From Gracilaria gracilis (taxonomy: Eukaryota > Rhodophyta > Florideophyceae > Gracilariales > Gracilariaceae): 64,000 bases of DNA. The notes under the pieces are model-generated. The model was not told the DNA's origin and did not search any database. It worked only from the letters and a program-made list of their open reading frames with translations. Positions 10,369 through 18,906 of this stretch are shown here, one piece after another. The DNA lies in contig JARGSG010000254.1 in the NCBI GenBank assembly GCA_030374805.1, positions 62,001 to 126,000 on the forward strand. Reading direction: 5' to 3'. How positions within the stretch are numbered: the stretch's first letter is position 1; each line of letters opens with the position of its first letter. Position numbers and translations under genes: made by a program.

Positions 10369-10838
10369 GTTTTATCTACCGGTGGTACCGACGGTAACGT
10401 CTCCAGACAAAGCTACCGACTTGTTATCTACGAAGGTATGTCGTTCGCGAGCGCAATGCATTTCCAAGCTCCTGATGCTTCCGAGAGATGATCTCTGTCG
10501 CTCGTCGATGCCACGTCAAACGCACATTTGTGCGGTCGGGGCGGTTGTTTTCCATTTTGGCCCAAATTATTGCTCACAACATAAAAAGTTCACTCCGTTT
10601 TTCACCAACTTGCTGCGCCATATATTATATATATGGATACGAAGGTATCCGCATGCATCCGCCGATCCGATCCACCGCTTGCACCCGCCACATTCATATT
10701 GACACCGACCATCACCCCCATCATCATGATGGCCACAAGTGAACGTCTCGAGCTCAACGCAACACAACAACACACGCAGTGAAGCAACCGATCGTCATTC
10801 ATCATCGTGTTGCATTCAAAGCTCTTTCAAAACCTCCA
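10369..10838. promoter_or_regulatory. Divergent CCB1 / NDUFAF4-like promoter region
   Basis: This 470-nt spacer lies between the start codons of the plastid CCB1 gene (minus) and the mitochondrial assembly-factor gene (plus). It includes a TATATATTATATATATG patch at about 10618-10635 and CGGTGGTACCGACGG just upstream of CCB1. The AT tract could serve as a TATA-like element, but this is inference. Confidence 0.4.
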
Positions 10839-11477
10839 ATGGGCTCCTTACTTTCCACACCCTCAGCCACGGTCGTTCAGCGATTTGCACGCCGCGTCAC
10901 GCCCACAACCGCCGCCAGCCCCCCACCGCCGACACGCGCCGAGCGCCCGTCCAATCCGCACGCGCCCATCACAGCGCGTTTCCGCAAGCAGCAGCAAGCG
11001 CAACAACAACAACAACAACAACAACAACAGCCATCGCTGTACCAGCGCCCGACCACCGACGAATGGGGCGAGGCGCTCAAGAAGATGAGCAACGTCATCA
11101 CCACCTCCAGCTGGGATCGGCAGCAAGCGTCCGCTGCAGACAGCGGCAGCGGCGAGCGTCCACACGCGCAGCGCAGCGCCGCCACCGTGCAAAAGCTACC
11201 GCAGCTGCGATCGCGCATGGTCGATTCCACTGCGAGCAAAGCGGCGGGCAGATTGTCGCAGCTGGACGTTTTGCAGCTGTTCAAGCTGCGAAGGGAGAGC
11301 AGCCACAAGTGGGACGCGCGCGCTCTCAGCGTCAAGTTCAACGTCGAGGAGTGCGACGTGGTCGACTTGCTCAAGTTCACGCGCACGTACACGGGCCGTG
11401 CCGACAAGGATGGACTGATGCGTGGGTACTACAACGCCGATGCAAACAACACGATCACGCGCTTTGAGAAGGACTAG
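10839..11477 (+). CDS. NDUFAF4-like complex I assembly factor
   Basis: The predicted protein is 212 aa from the ATG at 10839. It starts MGSLLSTPSATVVQRFARR, which resembles the N-myristoylated MG... start of NDUFAF4 (C6orf66/HRPAP20 family). The C-terminal ~65 residues carry the diagnostic pattern: KAAGRLSQLDVLQLFKLRRE, then KWDARALSVKFNV, then DVVDLLKFTRTY. This corresponds to the family's G-K-(I/L)-S...EAL.LL, W.AE.I...Y.L and DV..LL.YF.TF blocks. NDUFAF4 is a mitochondrial assembly factor for the proximal part of complex I. The middle is low-complexity, with a CAA-encoded Gln run (about 10985-11031). An upstream in-frame GTG at 10779 was not used because the MG start fits the family. Confidence 0.65.
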   Translation: MGSLLSTPSATVVQRFARRVTPTTAASPPPPTRAERPSNPHAPITARFRKQQQAQQQQQQQQQQPSLYQRPTTDEWGEALKKMSNVITTSSWDRQQASAADSGSGERPHAQRSAATVQKLPQLRSRMVDSTASKAAGRLSQLDVLQLFKLRRESSHKWDARALSVKFNVEECDVVDLLKFTRTYTGRADKDGLMRGYYNADANNTITRFEKD

Positions 11478-11790
11478 TCGATACAGGCTAGTGTGTGACT
11501 TGGATGGTTTTATACAAAACTTGCCGTGGTGGCGCAACTCGAAGCGCTTGCGGCGTGCAAACAGCTTGAGATGACGACGTGGTGGCAAAGTACAAGCATG
11601 AAGCGCATGGCAGCCAACAGGCAGCAAGCACAGGTAGCAGCCGCCATAACAGCCGTGACCGAGCGCGCGTTCGCAGCGTTGGAATGCAGCGCAGCGCGCG
11701 AGCGAAGGAGCGAGGAGCGACAAGCACGCCAAAACAAAAGCACTCAGTGAACACTTGATATGATACAAAGGGGTCATCGCTTGCTGCGCG
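11478..11790. other. Convergent intergenic spacer
   Basis: This 313-nt gap lies between the convergent NDUFAF4-like gene and the unknown plastid-targeted gene. Short Ala/Gln/Arg-rich frames are open in it, but none has an independent start context or recognisable sequence. It probably contains the two 3' UTRs. Confidence 0.4.
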
Positions 11791-12711
11791 TCATCGCTTG
11801 CGGCGGTGGCGCGCGCTCACAAACGGCGACGACGAGCGTCCACGCAGCTGATGCAGAGCGCGCGCATGCGCCGAACGCAAGGCGTGAAGGTACGCGGCGC
11901 ACAGCACGAAGAGCGTGCCGAAGGCCGAGTAGTGCGCCAAGGTAGACGGCCCATTCTCCTGCGACACAACGTTCTCAAACGACTCGAGCGCAATGGCGCA
12001 CAGCACCAAGGTGAGCAAGAGCGCATTGGGCGCACGCAGCAACGTCAACTGCACGCTCTTCGTTTGCGGCTGCGGCTGCGGCTGCGGCTGCGGCTGTTGC
12101 AGCAGAGGCACGGCGGCGGCGGCGGCAGCACCACGGGCGTTGCGGTTGGAGCGCGAGCGCGAGCGCGAGCGAGCAGTACGTCTGAGCAAAGCGTGCACGA
12201 TAGCAAGCTCCTTTGAGATCTGCGAGCGCTGCAGCTTGGACGCCTTGTGGCGGCGCATGAGCTGCTGGTTCCACTTGGAGATGGAGGGCAGCGAGGCGCG
12301 CATGGCCAGCTCGTGGTTGCGCTTTTGCAGGTCGCGGCGCGACTTGGAGTACAGCTCGGACAGCAGCTCGGACACGGCGTGCATCTCGCCCTGGATGGTG
12401 GACTCCATGCTCTGCGTGGTGGCGGCGCGCGTGGCGCCCCATAGCACCTCGCTCACCAGCTGCTCCTGCAGGCGCGCGTCGCCGCCGTGCGCGGCAAACT
12501 CGGAGAAGCGTGAGTAGCGCGCGTCCGCCTCGTTCGGCGGCTCGCGCGGCGGCTCTCCCGGCGGCCCTGGCGGCGGCGGCGGCGGCGGCCCGTCGGAAGC
12601 GCTGGCGCGCGGCGTGAGGGCGGCGCGGCGGCGCGCGCTGGTGTGCACGGCGGGCGGCGACGCGCGCGGCAGCAGCAGCAGCGGCGCGACGAAGAACGGC
12701 GTGTGCGGCAT
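11791..12711 (-). CDS. Unknown plastid-targeted two-TM protein
   Basis: I do not recognise the family. The 306-aa protein starts at the ATG at 12711 with a hydrophobic, Arg/Ser/Ala-rich N-terminus (MPHTPFFVAPLLLLPRAS) that resembles an organellar transit peptide. A poly-Pro/Gly linker follows at ~42-60. Residues ~65-165 form a long charged helix, probably coiled coil, including LVSEVLWGATRAATTQSMES and MHAVSELLSELYSKSRRDL. After a Ser/Arg and Pro-Gln low-complexity part come two hydrophobic segments near the C-terminus (ALLLTLVLCAIALES and YSAFGTLFVLCAAYLHAL) and a basic tail. The Pro-Gln repeat is encoded by a GGCTGC hexamer array at about 12066-12096. It is divergent from nitrate reductase, so the two may share regulatory DNA. 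Confidence 0.5.
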   Translation of the reverse strand: MPHTPFFVAPLLLLPRASPPAVHTSARRRAALTPRASASDGPPPPPPPGPPGEPPREPPNEADARYSRFSEFAAHGGDARLQEQLVSEVLWGATRAATTQSMESTIQGEMHAVSELLSELYSKSRRDLQKRNHELAMRASLPSISKWNQQLMRRHKASKLQRSQISKELAIVHALLRRTARSRSRSRSNRNARGAAAAAAVPLLQQPQPQPQPQPQTKSVQLTLLRAPNALLLTLVLCAIALESFENVVSQENGPSTLAHYSAFGTLFVLCAAYLHALRSAHARALHQLRGRSSSPFVSARHRRKR

Positions 12712-13479
12712 GACGGGCGGCGGCGGCGGAGGAGCGTGTCGTGCGCTGACGACGCTGGCGACGGCGACGGCGACAGCGGCGACGGCGGCGGCGGCGGCAG
12801 CGGCCGCAAGTTATGCTGCCAAAGGCAAGCTGAGCTTCCACACGGAAGCTGCGCGCGCGGCCGCTGTGCGCGTCACTTGCCAGCGCATCAGCGTGAGCGC
12901 CAGCGCGAGCACGGCCAGCGCGAGCACCAGCGCGAGCGCCAACTACTGTACGTGTACAACGGTACACGCGTGCGGTTGTACATGTAGTTACGGCGGCGCG
13001 TGAACAATTTGCGACGCGTCGCTGGCAACGTGTCACTCTGACACTGTCAGCGCGCGCGTGTGGTGGCCGCCACGCACAGCCACAGCCACATGACAGGCCA
13101 GACAGAAGGCGGGTGAGCGCTGCGCCAGCGGCGCGTACGGTGCGTGCGACAGCGGCGGCGCGGCGCGCGCGAGAGCGTCGCTGCACGCACGCGCGCCGTT
13201 GCGCAAGCGCCGCCACGCCGTGCACCGCACACGCCGCGTCGCGCCGCTGCACGTCACACACAGCGCGCCGCGCGCCGCGTGCGCGCGCGCAACTACACGT
13301 GCTCGCCGCGTGCGCCGCGTGCGCGCCGCTGCCTGCCACTCGCGCCGTGCCGCGCCGCCCCACCCCCGCGCCGCTGCCTTTATGTACCTCGCCGCCGCCG
13401 CCCGCCCGACCTCTCTCTCTTGCCTGCTCCTCTCCCCCGCCGCCGCCCCGCCGCCCCTTTCACGCCGTTGCCTGCCGAT
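12712..13479. promoter_or_regulatory. Nitrate reductase upstream / divergent promoter region
   Basis: This 768-nt spacer separates the ATG of the unknown plastid protein (minus) from that of nitrate reductase (plus). About 520 nt before the NR start is an imperfect inverted motif: CAACGG at 12957-12962 and CGGTTG at 12973-12978. Both match the animal/plant Myb core YAACNG, one on each strand. In the red alga Cyanidioschyzon merolae an R2R3-MYB activates nitrogen-assimilation genes, so a Myb link here is plausible but untested. The rest is extremely GC-rich, with Ser/Ala-coding-like triplet runs near 12780-12800. Confidence 0.4.
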
Positions 13480-16287
13480 ATGACGCTGTCCACCACCTTC
13501 AGCAGCTGGGACCCTAGCAAGAAGCCCGCGCAGTCGTCGCTCAAGAACACCCCGGACGCTACGCCAGAGTCGTCGCTCAAGGGCGGCCAGCTCTACATCA
13601 AGGGGCGCGCCGCCGCCGCCACCACTGCCGCCACTGCCGTCGCCGCCGCCGCTGCCGTCCCCATTAACGGACACACCGCCGCCAGCCAGTCCACGCTGCA
13701 GCCGGACAGCAAGGCCGTCGTGTGGACCAACTTCTCGTCGCAGCTGGCCGACGTCGTCAGTGCGCGCCACGAGCGTCTGCCCAAGAACCACCAATGCTCC
13801 GAGGTGGACGCGCGCGACAACAACAGCCCGGATGACTGGATCGCGCGCCACCCGGACCTGGTGCGTCTCACCGGCAAGCACCCGTTCAACTGCGAGCCGC
13901 CCATCGGCCAGCTGCTGGACCAGGGCTTCTTCACCCCCATCTCGCTGCACTACGTGCGCAACCACGGAAAGGCGCCGCGACTGCAATGGCACTCGCACAC
14001 CCTCACCGTGCGCGGGCTCGTCGACAAGCCGTTCACCCTCTCCATGGACCAGCTGGTGCAGCTGCCCAGCGTGTCGCTGCCTGTCACGCTCGTGTGCGCG
14101 GGCAATCGCCGCAAGGAGGAGAACATGATCAAGCAGACCATCGGCTTTAGCTGGGGCTGCGCCGCCCATGCGTGCAACATGTGGACCGGCGTGCGTCTGT
14201 CGCATCTGTTGGAGCTGGCCGGCGTTGACAAGAGCAGGGCGCGTCACGTGTGCTTCTCGGGCGTGCCCAAGGAGGGCTTGCCCAACGGCACCTATGGCAC
14301 CTCCATTGACATTGCCACCGCGCTCGACCCGTACGGCGAGGTGCTCATTGCGTATGAGCAGAACCATACCAAGCTGCACCCGGACCATGGCTTCCCGGTG
14401 CGTGTGGTTATCCCTGGCTGGATTGGCGGCCGCATGGTCAAGTGGCTGGATACCATCGAGGTCACGGACAAGCCGTCCGAGAACTACTACCACTACTTTG
14501 ATAACAGAATCTTGCCACCGCATGTGGACGCTGAGCTCGCCAAGTCCGAGGGCTGGTGGTACAAGCCCGAGTACCTGTTCAACCAGCTCAACATCAACTC
14601 GGCCATTGTTTACCCGGCCAACGGCGAACGGCTGCAGCTCACCGGCGCCGGTGTGTATACTATCAAGGGCTACGCCTACTCTGGCGGCGGCCGCAAGGTC
14701 ACGCGCGTGGAAATCTCGCTCGACGGCGGCCATACTTGGAAGCTGTGCAAGCTGGATTACCCGGAGGAGCGATACAGCCACGCGCCCAAGTTTGGAAAGT
14801 ATTACTGCTGGATGTTCTGGCAGTATACCATTGACAACTTTATGTTCCTCAACATTGCCACCGGCGCCGGTGAGCTCCGTTGCCGCGCGTGGGACGAGGC
14901 GAGTAACACGCAGCCAAAGGACATCACGTGGAACCTTATGGGAATGGGTAACAACTGCCACTTTAACGTGAAGGTGATTCCCAAGCAGATCTCTGGCGGC
15001 TTTGCGCTGGAGTTCTTGCATCCCACTGTGCCTGGTCCGGCGAGTGGCGGCTGGATGCCGCCGCCGTCCAAGCCGCTCGCGAACGGCGCTCCAAAGGGTG
15101 CGCCGCCTGTCAAGTCTGGCAGCGCGCCGTCGCTGTCCACCATGGTCAAGTCGTTCACCATGAAGGAGGTGGAGAAGCAAAACTCGGAGGACTCTGCCTG
15201 GATTGTGGTGGATGGCAAGGTGTACGATGCCACGCCGTACCTGGAGGATCATCCGGGAGGCAAGGCTTCCATCCTCATGAACGCCGGACAGGATGCGACC
15301 GAGGAGTTTTTGGCCATTCATTCGGACAAGGCGAAGAAGATGCTGGACGATTATTACATTGGCGAGCTTGTTGAGAGCGATGCCAACGGCAATGCACTTG
15401 CTCATCCGTTGCACTTGTCCAAGTCGTCGGCGCAGCTCATCAAGGACGACCTCACCAACCAGAACGTGGACACGATGGACAAGAGCTCTCACCGCGAGGG
15501 CCTTGTTGCTCTCAATTCGAAAAAGTGGCTCGAGTTTGAGCTCATCGAGAAGAAGGAAGTGTCCCACGATACCAGGCTGTTCAAGTTCAAGTTGCCGACG
15601 CCAGAGCACCGCCTTGGGCTGCCGGTGGGCTACCACATGTTTGTGAAGAGCGTTATCGATGACAATCTGGTGATGCGTGCGTACACGCCCGTGTCGTCCG
15701 ACGACGACCGCGGAACTTTCACGCTGTGCATCAAGGTGTACTTTGCCGGCGTGCACCCCAAGTTCCCCAACGGAGGCAAGATGTCGCAGTGCATGGAGGC
15801 AATGGAGATTGGGGACATGCTCAAGGTGAAGGGTCCTCTTGGACACTTTGAGTATCTGGGCAAGGGTCGGTTCATTGTGAAGGACGTGGAGAGAACGGCG
15901 TCAAAGATTGGACTTATTTGCGGCGGCACGGGGCTTACGCCGGCATACCAGGTGATGAAGGCGGTGTACAAGGACTTGGAGGACGACACGGAGATCTTTT
16001 TGTTGTACGCGAACCGAACCGAGAAAGATATCCTGATGCGCGAGGAACTGGAGAAGATGGCTGCGGAGCGCGACAACATTCACATTTGGTACACGCTGGA
16101 CAAGCCCGACGACCAGTGGACGTATAGCAGTGGGTTTATCAGCGAGGATATGATCCGCAGTCACCTGCCGGCGGCTGGGGATGACAGTTTTGTTGGAATG
16201 TGTGGACCGCCGCCCATGATCAATTTCGCGTGCATCCCGAACCTGAAGAAGCTCGGGTTTGATGAGGAGGACTATATGCAGTTCTAA
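13480..16287 (+). CDS. NIA: Assimilatory nitrate reductase (Moco / cytochrome b5 / FAD)
   Basis: This 935-aa eukaryotic nitrate reductase reduces nitrate to nitrite in the cytosol using NAD(P)H. The N-terminal ~100 residues are low-complexity. The sulfite-oxidase-type molybdenum domain follows, with its Moco-ligand Cys in the block VTLVCAGNRRKEEN (Cys206), then the dimerisation domain (through ~NLMGMGNNCHFNV). Hinge 1 leads into a cytochrome b5 domain with haem ligands His591 (HPGG, 591-594) and His614. The ferredoxin-reductase-like part has the FAD motif RAYTPVSS (733-740), the NAD(P)H-binding CGGTGLTP (from 814) and CGPPPMI (from 908). The ATG at 13480 gives a length close to plant NR (~917 aa). 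The open frame continues upstream to 13144, but that part is Arg-rich low complexity. No intron is visible. Confidence 0.97.
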   Translation: MTLSTTFSSWDPSKKPAQSSLKNTPDATPESSLKGGQLYIKGRAAAATTAATAVAAAAAVPINGHTAASQSTLQPDSKAVVWTNFSSQLADVVSARHERLPKNHQCSEVDARDNNSPDDWIARHPDLVRLTGKHPFNCEPPIGQLLDQGFFTPISLHYVRNHGKAPRLQWHSHTLTVRGLVDKPFTLSMDQLVQLPSVSLPVTLVCAGNRRKEENMIKQTIGFSWGCAAHACNMWTGVRLSHLLELAGVDKSRARHVCFSGVPKEGLPNGTYGTSIDIATALDPYGEVLIAYEQNHTKLHPDHGFPVRVVIPGWIGGRMVKWLDTIEVTDKPSENYYHYFDNRILPPHVDAELAKSEGWWYKPEYLFNQLNINSAIVYPANGERLQLTGAGVYTIKGYAYSGGGRKVTRVEISLDGGHTWKLCKLDYPEERYSHAPKFGKYYCWMFWQYTIDNFMFLNIATGAGELRCRAWDEASNTQPKDITWNLMGMGNNCHFNVKVIPKQISGGFALEFLHPTVPGPASGGWMPPPSKPLANGAPKGAPPVKSGSAPSLSTMVKSFTMKEVEKQNSEDSAWIVVDGKVYDATPYLEDHPGGKASILMNAGQDATEEFLAIHSDKAKKMLDDYYIGELVESDANGNALAHPLHLSKSSAQLIKDDLTNQNVDTMDKSSHREGLVALNSKKWLEFELIEKKEVSHDTRLFKFKLPTPEHRLGLPVGYHMFVKSVIDDNLVMRAYTPVSSDDDRGTFTLCIKVYFAGVHPKFPNGGKMSQCMEAMEIGDMLKVKGPLGHFEYLGKGRFIVKDVERTASKIGLICGGTGLTPAYQVMKAVYKDLEDDTEIFLLYANRTEKDILMREELEKMAAERDNIHIWYTLDKPDDQWTYSSGFISEDMIRSHLPAAGDDSFVGMCGPPPMINFACIPNLKKLGFDEEDYMQF

Positions 16288-16581
16288 GTTTTGCTGTTTG
16301 TTCGTTTCTTGTTCTTCTTCTTTACTGTGGTTTGTACGTTTGTTTGTTTGTTTAAATAGTTGTATGTAGCTATGTGTGCGGGGGTGGGGAGCGGGAGGTG
16401 AAGAGATCAGTTTACGTATGTTTTGGATGGAATGGAAAGCAAACATTTTGTTAACTCCTTTTGCGCTGGAAGAATTTGTACAGAAAAGAAAACACATAGA
16501 AACAGATGTTTGTATGAAACACTATCTATATACCTTGAAACCTTTTTTTAAGTTATCGAACGCTCGCTAACGGTAGATACC
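16288..16581. other. Convergent spacer NR / VAMP7
   Basis: This 294-nt gap lies between the convergent stop codons of nitrate reductase and the R-SNARE gene. It is AT-richer and carries TTGTTTGTTTG-type repeats just after the NR stop, consistent with 3' UTR sequence. No gene is seen. Confidence 0.5.
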
Positions 16582-17396
16582 TTACGCTTGTTGTTGCCCC
16601 TTGCGGTGGACCACCACAGAGGCGATGACGATGGATACAATGAGCAGCACAAGAAAGGCAATGAGCAGCTTCATCTGAAAGTCCTTCCACTGCATTCGGT
16701 TCTTGACCTGCGCGGTGGAGCGGTTGAAGCTGTACGCCTCGTTCTTCATATTGTCGCTGATATCGAGCAGCGTCTCCAGGTTGTCAGTGTTGTGCAGCGC
16801 CGATTGGATGTTGTGCTGCATCATGCCCTTGACTTGCTCCACCTGGTGCTGCACGTTGGAAATCTTGTCCAGATTGGGCACGTGGTGGTAATGCTGCACC
16901 AGACGCTCCAACACGGGCCGCGCGCGCTTGGACAGCGCGCCGGGCGTGGCCTTTCCCATCTCGGGCGCAAAGAGCTGGTCAAAGTCGGTGCGCGCGGCGG
17001 ACAGCAGCTCGAAGGCGGTGCGTTGCGGATACGACGCGGCTGTGACGACTGTGATTGGTTGCGCACGCGTGTGGTGAAGGGATGCACGTGGTGAGCGTGC
17101 TGGTGTTAAACTACTATAGTATACAGCGGGTGGCGGCAACAAGGCAATGGTTGGGCGATGTGACGCAACTTACCGAGGAAGATGAGCGCCGGGTCGGCTT
17201 CGTAGTGAATGTGGCGCTGGTGGTCGTCCACGATGGTGAGGCGGTTGTTGTGCTTGAGCTGCGGACTGAGCAGGATCTTTTGCAACTTTTGCTCAAAGAC
17301 GGCGGCGGCGGTGTGGTTGGAGCAGGGCACCACGTGCTGCGCGAAGCAGCAATGGTCGGCGACGCGCGCGGCGGCAATGTAGAAGATAGTGCTCAT
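16582..17396 (-). CDS. VAMP7-type R-SNARE (longin), two exons
   Basis: The spliced gene encodes 226 aa. Exon 1 is 17396-17174, the intron 17173-17040 (134 nt, GTAAGT...CACAG) and exon 2 17039-16582. An N-terminal longin domain (starting MSTIFYIAAARVADH, ~1-110) is followed by a SNARE motif (~133-190), a WKDFQMK juxtamembrane stretch and a C-terminal membrane anchor (~199-218). Layout and length fit VAMP7/VAMP72 (about 220 aa), which drive fusion at late endosome, vacuole or plasma membrane. The splice restores a smooth longin sequence across the junction (LIFL-AASYPQ). Unusually, the position aligned with the central ionic-layer Arg is Asn158 (codon AAC at 16791-16789). It lies upstream of and on the same strand as the TOM6-like gene's 3' end. 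Confidence 0.85.
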
Positions 17397-17822
17397 GTCT
17401 AGACTGTTTTATGTACAGTGTGTTGTTTTGTTTGGGCACACTGAACGTGAGTGCAGACTGCGGCTGGCGGTGCAAGCGATGATAGAAAAGAGACAAGAGA
17501 GCGCCTTTGACGCGAGGCTGCGCGTGCGTTTGTTGCGTTTACAAGAGTGCGCGCACGGGCGTGCGTGCTTTGTAGATAGGGCTTGAATTCGAGCGCGCTG
17601 AATGGAAGTAATGAAAAAAGGCAAAGTGCCGTGCTGAAGGCGGGTGCTCTTTGTTGGTGCGTGTTTTGGTGGCGGCGCGGCGCGCTGCTGCGCGTGTGAA
17701 GTGGCGGGAGCGCACGCGCGCGCCGCGAGAGACAGAACAAGCCCGAAACGGAAACAGCGACGTGACGACGCGCCGCCTTTGTGCTGTTTGATTTCACACA
17801 CACACACGCACGGCACACTCGC
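17397..17822. other. VAMP7 upstream region
   Basis: This 426-nt spacer lies between the TOM6-like stop and the R-SNARE start, both on the minus strand. It contains a CA-rich stretch (CACACACACACGCACGG, about 17797-17812) and no supported gene. It should hold the R-SNARE promoter. Confidence 0.4.
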
Positions 17823-18110
17823 TCACTGCGAGTAGTGCTGGTACGCGGCGTAGCCAAAGTCGAGCAACTGCGCGCAAGCCAAGCAACGGCGCGGCGCGCG
17901 GTAGCGGGTGCAGAGAGAGAGCGTCAGCAACAAGAGTGCGCGGCAAGCAGCGTGAGCGAGAAAAGAATCGCTTTCACTTACCCAAGGCGTGGCGCGGATG
18001 AGCGCAAAGTACACGGTAAGCAGCGCGCCGTTGGCGTGCAGCATGGCCATCATCTCATTGCTGTCGGGCTGTCGCAGCGCGCTGCCGCTGCCGCTGCCGC
18101 CGCCGTTCAT
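17823..18110 (-). CDS. TOM6-like small mitochondrial outer-membrane protein, two exons
   Basis: This is a tiny spliced gene of 57 aa. Exon 1 is 18110-17982 (43 codons, phase 0), the intron 17981-17868 (114 nt, GTAAGT...GCGCAG) and exon 2 17867-17823. After a Gly/Ser-rich start, residues ~20-46 hold one membrane helix with the pattern LHANGALLTVYFALIRATPW. This resembles plant TOM6 (L..HVALFG.W...IR..PYVL.YF), an accessory subunit that stabilises the TOM40 import pore. The splice sites are strong and the second exon continues hydrophobically (LLDFGYAAYQHYSQ). The identification rests on one short pattern plus size. Another small tail-anchored membrane protein is the alternative. Confidence 0.5.
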   Translation of the reverse strand: MNGGGSGSGSALRQPDSNEMMAMLHANGALLTVYFALIRATPWVSESDSFLAHAACRALLLLTLSLCTRYRAPRRCLACAQLLDFGYAAYQHYSQ

Positions 18111-18906
18111 GCTAATGTTCGGATGCAAAGCTAAACCTTAGATGGCGTGTAGACGTTGAGGCCGGATGCGGCGGACGCGTGCTCAAGATTGTCGATCGGC
18201 AGTGAGCGATACACAAAGCTTGACGTGCGTCGCGCCGCCGCCGCCGCCCCAAAACCGCCGCCAAATATGCGCTGCGGCGCACGCGCGGCTTACACCGCGC
18301 GCCGCGCCGAGCTCCACGTTGAGCGCCACACGCGCGCTGGCGCCCCCTTTTTGGGCAACGTCTCGGCGCGCTGGGGCGAGTTGACGCGCACCACCCGCGT
18401 CCTCCTCCTCCGCCGCTCCGCTCCCCCCCCCCCCTCCCACTCCCACCGCCGCGCCGCCCCACCGCCACCGCCACCGCAACCGCCACCGCCACCGCCGCCG
18501 CCGCCGCCGCCGCCCACCCGTAGATCGGCCGTCGCTCGTTCGGTGCCACGCAGCCGCACACGCGCCCGCCGTCGCCGTTGCTCGTTTGGGCGACGCCGCC
18601 CGTTTTGATCCGCCGCCGCGCGCAGCCTGCCGTTCCGCCATCTTGTGACCGTTCACAAATAGCGCGCCCGTCGCGTCGCGCGTCGCTTCAAGCCCCCCCC
18701 CCTCCCCCCCCCCCCCCCCCCCCCCCCCCAAAAGCGTCCGCCGCCGCGCCGTCGTTCACCGCCGCCGCCGTCGTTCGCCCCCGCCCCACCGCCCGACTGT
18801 GCCGGATATCTTCCGCATCGCGCCCCGCCGCCCCGCCCACTCGTCGTCGTCGTCTTCGTCGTCTTCGTCCGCCGCCGTCCGTCCGCCCGCCTTGCACTTG
18901 TTCATC
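18111..18906. promoter_or_regulatory. Divergent TOM6-like / secreted-protein promoter with C-runs
   Basis: The spacer between the two start codons is 796 nt and very C-rich. A run of C broken by one T spans about 18693-18729, and a second C-run lies at 18421-18434. The complementary strand carries long G-runs able to form G-quadruplexes. TCG/TCT triplet runs (18841-18866) precede the plus-strand ATG. Open frames here are Pro- or Arg-rich products of this bias, not genes. Confidence 0.4.
18693..18729. repeat. Long homopolymeric C tract
   Basis: About 36 consecutive cytosines are interrupted by a single T near the start, roughly 180 nt before the secreted-protein start codon. The length may vary between copies or assemblies because of slippage. 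Confidence 0.9.

Noticed and set aside
13033-15846. 937-codon open frame antisense to nitrate reductase
   Set aside because: It lies opposite a certain gene. GC-rich codon bias in NR keeps the antisense frame free of stops, and the product is His/Arg/Val-rich with no domain.
18156-18902. Pro- and Arg-rich frames upstream of the secreted-protein gene
   Set aside because: They arise from C-runs and CCG repeats and have no conserved features.
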